From Paenibacillus aceris (GTDB taxonomy: Bacteria; Bacillota; Bacilli; Paenibacillales; NBRC-103111), in contig NZ_JAGGKV010000026.1 of assembly GCF_017874035.1 (NCBI RefSeq), positions 31,818-95,817 on the forward strand: a stretch of DNA of 64,000 nucleotides. The letters are read 5' to 3'. A program made the translations under genes and the position numbers. Each line of letters starts with the position of its first letter. The first letter of the stretch is position 1. Below the pieces are notes generated by a model. That model was given only the letters and a program-made list of their open reading frames with translations, searched no databases and was not told the origin of the DNA. Positions 52,967-61,799 of this stretch are shown one piece after another.

Positions 52967-54922
52967 TTATCCAAGGCCCGTTAGCTGCGCTTCTTTACTC
53001 AAGCCCTGCGCCTCAGCCAAGATGTGAAATGGATTCGCCACTTCACCTTGCCCATAAGGCATGCTGCCCGGTACGCGCATCGTCTGCTTCTTAAGAAGCG
53101 GACGCACAACCTGTTTCCATGGCCAAACAGCCTTAACGAACAGAGCCTCATGCAAGACGCTTGCAACCTCATCCGGCAATTCCGCCTTCTGCATAGCCTC
53201 TTTCAAGCAAGTCTGCAGCTCTTTCCACAAGGATGCCTCGCTCAATCCGTAATACTGGGAAACGCTTCGTAGAATCGCATAACTGTTCACTTGAATGCCG
53301 AGCATTTGGAAAAAGGTCAACAGTTTCTGCGGCTGTTCGTGATACAGAGAGTTCGGATAGCCCGCGCGCAGCGTGTAAGCAGGGTCCTCCAGACCATTTG
53401 CGTTCAGCCAAGGCACATGCACACGCAGCGCATCGTGATCGCGGAGCAGCAGTCCTTCGATTTTGCTTTGCTTCCAGACCAGCACACAGTTTTGACCGTG
53501 TACTTCCGGCATCATGCCGAGTCGGAATAAGCGGAAACAGATCTCGAAGTAGGACACCAGAACTTCATGAAATAGTTGCACTACTGCGGCTGATTCCCTT
53601 CCATCCGATCCAATCAGCTTTAGCCACTCATCGAAAATATGACCGTTTTCCGATGAATCATAAACCGATAGCGCTGACATCGGCAGCAGACGAATGTCGG
53701 CGTCCTGCACGAGCTCGGCCGGATACTCCCGAACCATCGTTGACAGATGACGGGGATAGTCGGCGAACAAATCGCGATCTTCCGGTAAATACGCCCACCA
53801 TTTCGTTTCATCGCATAAAAACAGCTTTTGCTTTAGCACGGCATCCCGCTCCACTGCATGCCTCATCAACCGCTCTGCCTGTTGACCATTCATCAGCTTG
53901 ATTGCCGACAAATAGCGGAGCCCGCCTAACGAATAAATACCTAGTGGCAGTTTGACATGATAGGGACTCTCCGTTTCAGGCATTAACGACCGCACGGATG
54001 ACGTCGCGTAGAAAGTTCCCGTTTCTGTCTCCAAGGGAATGCAAATCCCTTCTTCAAGCTCTTTCTTGATCTGCTCGGGCAAAATCGAAGTCATCTGCCA
54101 CGGATGCACAGGAATGGCCGTATAGGCCCCTTCACCCAGACCGCGTCTGTTCAGTTCATCGCTGATCTGGCTCCGCTCTTCATCTGAGAGCAGCAAGTCG
54201 ACAGGAAACAATTCTTTCCCTTCCTCAAGCCCGGTTACGACATAATCTTGCTTCACCGCCATCCAATTCAGTTTGATCGGACGGCCGAACTCCGCCGTAT
54301 AGCTGTTGCATTCGTCATAGGCCCAGCCTTGCTTCACCTTCGACACCGGGTGGAACGGCCTGTCGCGGTAGCCTGCTTTTCGTTCCGCTGCCAAGAGAGA
54401 TTCACGCTGCGGCAGCCCCAGAATGTGCGCAGTCGGCTGCTCATTTTCAAGCGAGAATGCGGTCTGCAGCAGTGTTTGCTCGATCATATGCATGAACTTT
54501 ACCGCACCGTACGGATCGACCGCCACCGGGTCGTTCGCGTACAGCGTCACGACATGTCCCATCAGTTCCAGCGGGCCTAGCTTGGACAGCTGTGCGGCCT
54601 TGCCCGTATGAAGGTTTACTTTATACACGCCGTAGGAAGCCTCAAACCAATAAGGCTGCGCAATGGACACACGCACGGGGAATACAATGACTGCATCCTC
54701 CAGCTGCCATCGATACACATTCGTAGCCTGCGCCGCCCCAGCGCCAAACTGCTCCTGAACCGCCTTCATCTGCGCATCTTGCGTAACAAGTGCATCCCAT
54801 TCCGCTTTGGATAGCAGCTCTACAGACGCATGACTGTCGAGAAATTGCTCCGCCAACAGCGCATTCACCAGATCTTCCATTACACGTTGCTCGGCCTTAT
54901 AGCCGGTAAGTTTGTTCTGCAT
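52967..54922 (-). CDS. NIS siderophore synthetase (IucA/IucC family), third of operon
   Basis: 651 residues from the ATG that shares one base with the preceding stop (TAATG). Condenses citrate or another carboxylate with an amine or alcohol through an acyl-adenylate. ATP-site motifs: RDRPFHPVSKVKQG (usual GHPxHPxxKxRxG), AIPVHPWQMTSIL, EVHGQNCVLV and LRDHDALRVH. The first motif lacks the G-H start, as in AcsA/SbnC-like members. Probably acts in the last or branching condensation. Confidence 0.9.
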   Translation of the reverse strand: MQNKLTGYKAEQRVMEDLVNALLAEQFLDSHASVELLSKAEWDALVTQDAQMKAVQEQFGAGAAQATNVYRWQLEDAVIVFPVRVSIAQPYWFEASYGVYKVNLHTGKAAQLSKLGPLELMGHVVTLYANDPVAVDPYGAVKFMHMIEQTLLQTAFSLENEQPTAHILGLPQRESLLAAERKAGYRDRPFHPVSKVKQGWAYDECNSYTAEFGRPIKLNWMAVKQDYVVTGLEEGKELFPVDLLLSDEERSQISDELNRRGLGEGAYTAIPVHPWQMTSILPEQIKKELEEGICIPLETETGTFYATSSVRSLMPETESPYHVKLPLGIYSLGGLRYLSAIKLMNGQQAERLMRHAVERDAVLKQKLFLCDETKWWAYLPEDRDLFADYPRHLSTMVREYPAELVQDADIRLLPMSALSVYDSSENGHIFDEWLKLIGSDGRESAAVVQLFHEVLVSYFEICFRLFRLGMMPEVHGQNCVLVWKQSKIEGLLLRDHDALRVHVPWLNANGLEDPAYTLRAGYPNSLYHEQPQKLLTFFQMLGIQVNSYAILRSVSQYYGLSEASLWKELQTCLKEAMQKAELPDEVASVLHEALFVKAVWPWKQVVRPLLKKQTMRVPGSMPYGQGEVANPFHILAEAQGLSKEAQLTGLG

Positions 54923-56742
54923 TACGCACGGCCTCCTTGTGAGAAACGATAGTGAGATAAAGGGTTCGAAACATGCTTCGGATCGACTTCCATGTCCTTC
55001 CACAGCCTTCTCCGCGCCAACTGTTCGATCCGAATTGTATCGGAAAAGAGATCATATTTTTCAAAGTTAGCCCCATGCTCAGGATGCTCTTGCTGATACT
55101 GCTTAATCACGTCAGCGACCATTTGCCAAAATTCCGACTCTGCAAACCCATACCGTTCATGTAAAAATATCCCGATATCACCTAAGCACACAAAGAAAAA
55201 GGCGCTGTGCAGAAAATCTTTTACCGCATCCAAATCGTCGGTTTGCATATAGGAATGGCGGTTGATCGCCCGATGCGCCGCAGGCTCCAAGTTCAGATCC
55301 GGGCAAGCCTCGGGCTGCGGAAGCTGCGCTTTAGAGAATCGCAAGCCATCGTGGAAATCCTTCAGCGCCAGTCGAGCGGGCAGGCCGTCCTTATGAAGGA
55401 GGACGATATTTTGAGCATGCGACTCCATCGCCAGTCCATGCGCATACAGCATGTGGATAAGCGGGGTGATGGCTACATCAAGCAGCTGGCGCGTCCATGC
55501 TTGGATGCCGTATTTTTGCACCCAGGGTTCAATGAATGGCTGCTGGCCGTCTACATACGTAACCGAGCTTAACGGAATGGCGTCTTCGCCCTCTTTCAAA
55601 AAGCGGTGTACACTTTGTCTCCACACAACTCCTAAGTTCCCGTATGCCTGCGGTTGCAAATCTTCCGGAAGCTTCTCGTACTGATAGGTGATCCCTGCGA
55701 ATTCAGCCAGAAAAACCAAACCAAGCTCCTTCGCCACTGCATCGTTCTCCGTCAGCGACAGCAGCCAACGTGAAACAAGCGGTGCGTTCAGAACGGTATG
55801 CTTCGCTAGCATACGTCTCGTTGAAGTGTTGGTGATATTCAGCGCCATTTTCAAATAAGCCTTCTCTTGGTTCGATTGATTCGCCCAACTGCGGATGGAT
55901 TGCTGTGCATGGTACACATCTGAGCCATGGCCAAGTCTTACAATTGTAGAATCCGCTAACTGCCGCTCAAAAGCCGCTGCAATCACGTGCTCCCACTGCC
56001 ATGGATGTACAGGCATGAACAGGTAATTCTCCGCATCCAGCCCTCTTTCAGTCAAAATAGACACGAACTGCTCATAAGTTTCGTTCCCAAGCTCGTACTG
56101 GATGATTGTCCGGTAATCTTCCCCTTCCAGAAGAGAAAGCTGACTTTGAGCTTTAGAAACAGCCAGCCATACAGGCTGCAGATCCTAATTGAACTCAGGA
56201 CCGTATCTGGCATTTTCCTCCATGCTAAAGCCGATTCGAGATTTATAGCAGGGGTGATACGGATGTCCGTCCAGCAAGCTTTCCAGCTCATCATAACTGC
56301 GCAGCTGCCCCGATTGAGGCACGGATGCTCTGTAAGTCTGAGCCTGCACGTCTTTTGCGAATGTGCTCTGCAGCTCTTCAAGCAGCATCCCCAGCCGCTC
56401 TTTATCTGGCTGAGCTTGGCCGAGCACTTCTTCTACGAACTGGGACAACTGCGCAGACGTCCATTCTCCATTCCCTTTCTGGCGCTGGATCGTGTCCTTG
56501 GCTAACCGTATGCGGTCAAAGGTGAATTTCCGTTTCGCACTAAAACGGTAAGCAACCGTCTCTCCGTCCATCGTTTTCCCTTGCAAAACGAGCTCTCCAT
56601 CAAATCCGGAAGCTGGTACTCCGCTCAAGGGTACGGCTATTTCTTCATACAGAACGGCTTCAATGAGCTGTCCGAGCACTCGCTCCTCTACTTTTAAATC
56701 CATATCAGACTGGCTTGCTGTTACTCCTTGTGTCGTATACAT
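54922..56742 (-). pseudogene. NIS siderophore synthetase interrupted by one in-frame TAG
   Basis: One uninterrupted frame of 606 codons except for TAG at 56187-56185 (codon 186). Upstream part: GHPYHPCYKSRIGF, then YGPEFN. After TAG the frame goes on as DLQPVWLAV; aligned with the third synthetase (AEFGRPIKLNWMAV) there is no insertion or loss, so the TAG simply replaces one residue. Later motifs FMPVHPWQWEHV and GLAMESHAQNIVLL and KDFHDGL are intact. Either a nonsense mutation, a sequence error or a suppressed codon; a restart at 56064 (GTG) would give a 380-residue C-terminal half lacking part of the ATP site. The MFS gene stops 10 nt upstream. Confidence 0.87.
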
Positions 56743-56752
56743 TCTTTACACC

Positions 56753-57991
56753 TCATTTGTATATTTCCTGACCGCCTGCCAGCACGGCCGATTCCTTGCG
56801 CTGCATAATATGGGGGAACACTTTCACTTTCATCCAAATGTTGCTGATAATCAGCAGGGCCGCCGCACAAATAAAGATCATCGGCAAGCCAAAACTCGAC
56901 GCTACAGCGCCCATGCCGAGCGAGCCTGCCAAACCGCCCAGCAGCACGGCACAGTTCACATAGCTGTATGTCCGGCTCTCCATGCCAGCGGGCGCATACT
57001 GCCGAATGAGCACATTCATCGATGGCATCATGCCGCCGATGCAAGCTCCGGTGCAAAACCTTAACACAATTAACTGCCACAATTGGTGGACGAACGCTTG
57101 CGGAATCGAAAAAACGATGGCGCCAAATACCGCATAGATGAAAATCCGGTGCGAACCGAATTTATCGCCCAGCTTACCCAAATGCGGGGCCGTGATCATA
57201 TTGGCAATGCCCATGGCTGCCGAGGTAATGCCTGCAAGGACGACCAGATTGTCAGATCCGGCCGATAATTGCTGAACGTACAGCGGAATGAGCGGCAGGG
57301 TGCCGATCATTGCCGCCCTTAATATCGCAGAGGAGACGAACAGCGAGGCGATTGGCTTTTTAGACACAATCATTTTAAAATCCTGTATCATATCGGTTTT
57401 CTTCTCGGTTCTTTCTTTCTTTTCAAATGTTTCCTTGACGCCGAAAATTACGACCAATGCCGCTACGAAAATGCTGATGCCGGTATAGAAGAATACCTCT
57501 CTCAGTCCGAAATGGTCGGCCATCAAACCGCCAAGCAGCGGCCCGCATATCGTACCGGCTACTGCGCCGGAGTGTAAGATGCCAAGCGCGTAACCGCTGC
57601 GCTCTTTGGGCGTATTCGTTGCTGTAAGGGCGATAGCAGCCGGTCCAAACCCGGAAAGCACACCGTTGACGAGGCGCAGCAGCAGCAAATGCACAGGGCT
57701 GGTGGCAACGCCCATCAGGGTGATCGTAACGGCCATGCCGATGCCAGAACGAACCAGCATAACTTTCCGGCCATACTTGTCGGCCAGCTTCCCCCAGAGC
57801 GGCGAGAATAGAAAGGCCGTTAACAGATTAGCTCCGTAGATCATGCCTGACCAGAAAAGCACTTTTTTCGGATCGGTAAGCCCAAGATCTTGTAAATACA
57901 GCGGTAAAAAAGGGGTAATGCTGCTCGTGGAGGCCATAGCCAGAAATTGACCGACATATAAAATGAACAGGTTGCGTTTCCAATTTTCCAC
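56753..57991 (-). CDS. MFS exporter, probable siderophore efflux pump
   Basis: 412 residues, 12 helices. Motif A between helices 2 and 3 is GKLADKYGRKVMLV (about 64-77). Central loop (about 190-215) is highly charged (KETFEKKERTEKKTD). Sits between synthetase genes with only 2 nt to the preceding stop, like yhcA in the achromobactin locus and sbnD. Exports the finished siderophore. Confidence 0.9.
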   Translation of the reverse strand: MENWKRNLFILYVGQFLAMASTSSITPFLPLYLQDLGLTDPKKVLFWSGMIYGANLLTAFLFSPLWGKLADKYGRKVMLVRSGIGMAVTITLMGVATSPVHLLLLRLVNGVLSGFGPAAIALTATNTPKERSGYALGILHSGAVAGTICGPLLGGLMADHFGLREVFFYTGISIFVAALVVIFGVKETFEKKERTEKKTDMIQDFKMIVSKKPIASLFVSSAILRAAMIGTLPLIPLYVQQLSAGSDNLVVLAGITSAAMGIANMITAPHLGKLGDKFGSHRIFIYAVFGAIVFSIPQAFVHQLWQLIVLRFCTGACIGGMMPSMNVLIRQYAPAGMESRTYSYVNCAVLLGGLAGSLGMGAVASSFGLPMIFICAAALLIISNIWMKVKVFPHIMQRKESAVLAGGQEIYK

Positions 57992-57993
57992 GG

Positions 57994-59757
57994 CTATACC
58001 TTCATCGGATTGGGGATATCAACAAACAACGGTCTTTCTCCCCTGGCTAAAAAACAGCTTGTGAAGTTGGCTTTCGCCGGCAAGCTTTCGCTATACAGTA
58101 AATCATCGATATACGGAAGCAACCGGTCGTCTGCTCCTGAAAGCTCTTGCCGGAGCACGGATTGGACGATGCGCCAGTAATGTTCTTCGCCTTCGCCGCC
58201 ATAGGCCGCGATCGTATGAATGAGTGAACCCAAATGGTTCACGAAGAAATAATATTTGGTCCTCATCCAAGCTTCGGACTCTTCGTACAGCACAGGACTG
58301 TCTTCTGCAAGCAGCGTATTTAGCCAGCCCGCTTCAACAGCCTTGCGGCGGTCGATGCTGACGCCTTCCAGGTCGCGGACATAGAAACAGTCGGGCATGC
58401 CATTCTTCAGAGACACCAGCGAATTTTGCAGATGCGCCTCGAAGGAGATGCCCCGATCAGCAAACAAGCGCAGCAGCGATACCATGGAAATTCGCAAATA
58501 CGCAGCTAGCCAATCACGCATGTCAGGCAGCGTTCCTTGCCCGCTCCGTCTGATCGCCTGGATCAGCTTGGGTTCCGATTGTTCCGGTAAGCATTCTAAC
58601 AACGAAGCCAGCACATACGTGAATGGGTTAGAAAGCTCCATGGGACGGTAGATGACTGTGAAACTCGATGACCATTCCTCCGGCATCTCTTCCAGTCTTA
58701 CGCGGCTGTAGCCCGTCTCCGACAAAATTCGGAAGTGAGTCGTATGGCATTCCTTCTTTAGATGGTGCAGCACTCGTGCCGCATCCATCGTCCTCTCTGC
58801 TTGCTCCTTCGTATTCTCGCGCAGCAGGTTCGTGATGCGAACATGCAGCGGCAACTTGAAACCGTAGCCTCCTGCCGGTTCCCATACTGTTCTTACCGAA
58901 GAAGTCGGATATACGACAGGACCGCACAAACCAAGACTGATGATGTCCGATTGTTTCATCCTTTGCTGGACCTGGGGCTGGCGCATCACATAAACGGCTT
59001 GCCACGGATGCATAGGCAGCAGCCGGTAGTCACTTGCTGCATCTCCCAACTGCTGACGGGCGTGCAAAATAGCTGAGGGAGGAATAGCCTCGGCCTCTTT
59101 TCCGGCCAGCCATTCTTCCTGTACGAATTCCCTGCGGACTGCGAAGTAATGCAGCTGAAAGGAGGCGCCCATCTCGGGGCTGTATGCCGCAAGCTCACCA
59201 AAGTCAAAGCCTTCGGTGCTTTTCGGATAGGGATGAAACGGATGGCCCATATAGAGCGATTGCTCCGAACGGACACATTCCGGCTTCCAACCTTGCTCCG
59301 ATTGCCCCTGGCTTAGGTAATGCTCCATGTACAGGCTCATTCTGCGGTAGCTGTTCTCGATTCGCGTTCGAATGCTCGCCTCGTAAGCTTCGCCATTGTC
59401 AGCCTTTTCACGGCTTCTCAGCTCTGTAAGCAGCAGCGTCAGCAATCGTGCCATGGACAGCTCACGAAAAACTCCGCCGGATATCGCTTCATAAAAGAAC
59501 GTTCCGTATGTATGCTGACCGATAGCCGAATAGTAAATCATGGCCCCGGTGATCGTTTTGCCGATCATCTGAAGATGTAGCATAAACGGATCGCCCTGCT
59601 TAGGGAAGGAATCGATGAAGTATCGCAATCCGGGGATCGCGGCCCTTGGATCTCTTTCCCCGGTCTCTCTCAAATAGCTGTTTAATAATGCGCGTATGGT
59701 CGCCTTTTCCGCCAGCTCTGTGCTTTTCGCGGCTGCGTCCGTTTGCTGTTGTAACAT
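57994..59757 (-). CDS. NIS siderophore synthetase (IucA/IucC family), first of operon
   Basis: 587 residues from the ATG at 59757 (AAAGGAGAG upstream; a longer frame would run into the aminotransferase gene). Motifs YMGHPFHPYPKSTEGF, LLPMHPWQAVYV, FEAHLQNSLVSL and VRDLEGVSIDR. In position it matches acsD, whose product joins citrate with L-serine. It is 35 nt past the aminotransferase stop. Confidence 0.9.
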   Translation of the reverse strand: MLQQQTDAAAKSTELAEKATIRALLNSYLRETGERDPRAAIPGLRYFIDSFPKQGDPFMLHLQMIGKTITGAMIYYSAIGQHTYGTFFYEAISGGVFRELSMARLLTLLLTELRSREKADNGEAYEASIRTRIENSYRRMSLYMEHYLSQGQSEQGWKPECVRSEQSLYMGHPFHPYPKSTEGFDFGELAAYSPEMGASFQLHYFAVRREFVQEEWLAGKEAEAIPPSAILHARQQLGDAASDYRLLPMHPWQAVYVMRQPQVQQRMKQSDIISLGLCGPVVYPTSSVRTVWEPAGGYGFKLPLHVRITNLLRENTKEQAERTMDAARVLHHLKKECHTTHFRILSETGYSRVRLEEMPEEWSSSFTVIYRPMELSNPFTYVLASLLECLPEQSEPKLIQAIRRSGQGTLPDMRDWLAAYLRISMVSLLRLFADRGISFEAHLQNSLVSLKNGMPDCFYVRDLEGVSIDRRKAVEAGWLNTLLAEDSPVLYEESEAWMRTKYYFFVNHLGSLIHTIAAYGGEGEEHYWRIVQSVLRQELSGADDRLLPYIDDLLYSESLPAKANFTSCFLARGERPLFVDIPNPMKV

Positions 59758-59792
59758 CCGTGGTCGGTCTCTCCTTTCTCTATCGGCTCCGA

Positions 59793-61160
59793 TCATGCAT
59801 CCAATGCTGCGCAAGCCGCATGAACTGCCTCACTGAACAGGCATGCAATTTCATCCAATTGCTGCTGCGTGACGATGAGCGGGGGCAAGAAACGCATGAC
59901 GGAAGAATGTCTGCCGCCTACCTCCAGGATTAATCCTCTTTGGAAGCATTCCTGCTGTATCCGTCTGGCCAGCTCAGGATATTGCGGATAATGGCCTAAT
60001 CCGTCCAACGTCTCTTTCGCGTTGACGATTTCTACACCGACCATTAATCCTCGTCCCCGCACATCTCCGATACAATTCACATCCAGCTTCAACTCATTCA
60101 AGCGAGTGCGGAGATGTACGCCAAGCTGCTCTACCTTGCCAGGGATATCGTGCTCTTTGATGTATTTCAATGTTGCGAGCCCGGCTGCCATCCCCATTTG
60201 ATTGCCCCTGAACGTGCCGATATGCGCACCTGGCTTCCATACATCCAGTTTTTGATTGTAAATGACGACCGATAGCGGCAGGCTGCCGCCAATGGCTTTT
60301 GACAATACCAGGACATCCGGGGTGATGCCGGCGTGCTCGAAAGCAAACAGCTTGCCGGTTCGCCCAAGTCCCGTTTGCACCTCATCAATAATGAGCGGAA
60401 TGTTCCGTTCCTGCGTGATCCTGCGCATTTCGCGCAGCCATTCCACAGGTGCAGGAATAGATCCGCCTTCGCCTTGCACAACTTCAAAAATCATGCCGGC
60501 CGGAGAAACAATGCCGCTTTCGGGATCGTCGAGCAAGTTCTCGATATAACGGGAGGAAATCTGATGTGTCTGCTCTCCACCAACGCCAAACGGGCAGCGG
60601 TAAGCGTAAGGATATGGCATGAAGTGTACGTCTGGAATAAGCCCGTTCACTTTCTCCTTCTGCCCGAGCGTTCCGCTGAGACTCATAGCCGCATGCGTTG
60701 ACCCGTGGTATCCGCCTTGGAAGGACAGGATGCTGCGGTTGCCCGTTGCCGTTTTGACAAGCTTAATCGCCGCTTCAATGGCATCTCCGCCTGTCGGACC
60801 GCAAAACTGAATGCGCGCGTTCTTGGCAAACTCCTCCGGCAGACTGGCAAACAGTTCATCGACGAACTGTTCCTTCAGCGGAGTCGTCAAATCGAGCGTG
60901 TGCAGCGGCCGTTTGCTATCCAGCATCGTCTTGATTGCTTCAACGACGACAGGATGATTATGACCGAGCGCAAGGGTCCCGGCACCGGCAAGACAGTCGT
61001 AGTACACCTTGTCGTCCATATCTTTTACGTAAATTCCCTCCGCTTCTTTTATCGCAATCGGGAGCCTTCTAGGATACGATCTCGCATTGGATTCCCTCTG
61101 TGATTGGCTTTCGAGATAGCGCGTATTTCGGGACTGCTCCGTGACAGTAAGATTGACCAT
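59793..61160 (-). CDS. Diaminobutyrate-2-oxoglutarate aminotransferase
   Basis: 455 residues, class III PLP aminotransferase. PLP Lys288 in LSKAIGGSLPL, D259 in IIDEVQTGLGRTG, and the FCGPTGGDAIEAA and SFQGGYHGSTH segments of the DABA/EctB/AcsF group. Makes L-2,4-diaminobutyrate from aspartate semialdehyde, a building block of achromobactin and rhizobactin-like siderophores. First gene of the biosynthetic operon, with a Fur box 39 nt upstream. Confidence 0.92.
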   Translation of the reverse strand: MVNLTVTEQSRNTRYLESQSQRESNARSYPRRLPIAIKEAEGIYVKDMDDKVYYDCLAGAGTLALGHNHPVVVEAIKTMLDSKRPLHTLDLTTPLKEQFVDELFASLPEEFAKNARIQFCGPTGGDAIEAAIKLVKTATGNRSILSFQGGYHGSTHAAMSLSGTLGQKEKVNGLIPDVHFMPYPYAYRCPFGVGGEQTHQISSRYIENLLDDPESGIVSPAGMIFEVVQGEGGSIPAPVEWLREMRRITQERNIPLIIDEVQTGLGRTGKLFAFEHAGITPDVLVLSKAIGGSLPLSVVIYNQKLDVWKPGAHIGTFRGNQMGMAAGLATLKYIKEHDIPGKVEQLGVHLRTRLNELKLDVNCIGDVRGRGLMVGVEIVNAKETLDGLGHYPQYPELARRIQQECFQRGLILEVGGRHSSVMRFLPPLIVTQQQLDEIACLFSEAVHAACAALDA

Positions 61161-61198
61161 GTTACTTCACTCCTTCAGATCTTGTTTTCATATCAATT

Positions 61199-61217
61199 GA
61201 TACTGATAATCATTATC
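61199..61217 (-). promoter_or_regulatory. Fur box of the biosynthetic operon
   Basis: GATACTGATAATCATTATC matches the 19-bp Fur consensus in 18 positions. Iron-replete Fur would shut off the operon. Confidence 0.93.
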
Positions 61218-61280
61218 AATTTATATGAATTAAGAATACCAAACAAATCCGAACAGAGTAAATTCTCCAATCAGATAATC

Positions 61281-61748
61281 TCAGTACTCCGATTGAAGCA
61301 TGACTTTTTCATCATAGCCCCCCTTTTGCAGCATTTGTTTCACGGTATATATAAAATCTGCGCCCGAAACATCAATATTGAGCGCCTTTTTCATGTTCTG
61401 AATATGTTTCTTGACCGTATTTACGCTCACATAAAGCTCTTCCGCTATTCGTTTAATCGAATAATGGTCGCACAGCATCTCGGCGATTTGCCGCTGCCTA
61501 TCGCTCAAGCTGTCCATTTTCCCGGATTGCGGGGTGTCTCCGTCGTTTTCAACGCCAGCTACTGCTTGCGAAGAAAGCCGATCATCCAGATCGGCTCCCC
61601 CATACTCGATAGTCACTTTCACCGATTCATTCATTTTCAGCCGCATCACCTGATCAACTACAATTTGATGCAGATCGACCAGTTTAGCGCGTGCCAGTTC
61701 GTCCCCGGCACTGGAATCGATGGTCAGTCGCACTTTAGTTATGGTCAT
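61281..61748 (-). CDS. LuxR-type HTH protein without a receiver domain
   Basis: 155 residues. Residues 1-75 are of no recognised family (VRLTIDSSAGDELARAKLVD and VKVTIEYGG look like a small alpha/beta unit). Residues 78-135 are a LuxR/FixJ HTH (LSDRQRQIAEMLCDHYSIKR and VNTVKKHIQNMKKAL). No phospho-acceptor site. Lies between the sensor-fusion gene and the biosynthetic operon, same strand, so is a likely regulator of the siderophore locus. Confidence 0.8.
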   Translation of the reverse strand: MTITKVRLTIDSSAGDELARAKLVDLHQIVVDQVMRLKMNESVKVTIEYGGADLDDRLSSQAVAGVENDGDTPQSGKMDSLSDRQRQIAEMLCDHYSIKRIAEELYVSVNTVKKHIQNMKKALNIDVSGADFIYTVKQMLQKGGYDEKVMLQSEY

Positions 61749-61799
61749 GTTCTCTCACTCCATCCCATATGTAGTCGGCATCTCTTATCCTTTTTGTCT

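Noticed and set aside
56185..56187. Pyrrolysine or selenocysteine-type recoding at the TAG
   Set aside because: No recoding element or pyl genes are visible, and the aligned residue in relatives is an ordinary polar one; a mutation or sequence error is simpler.
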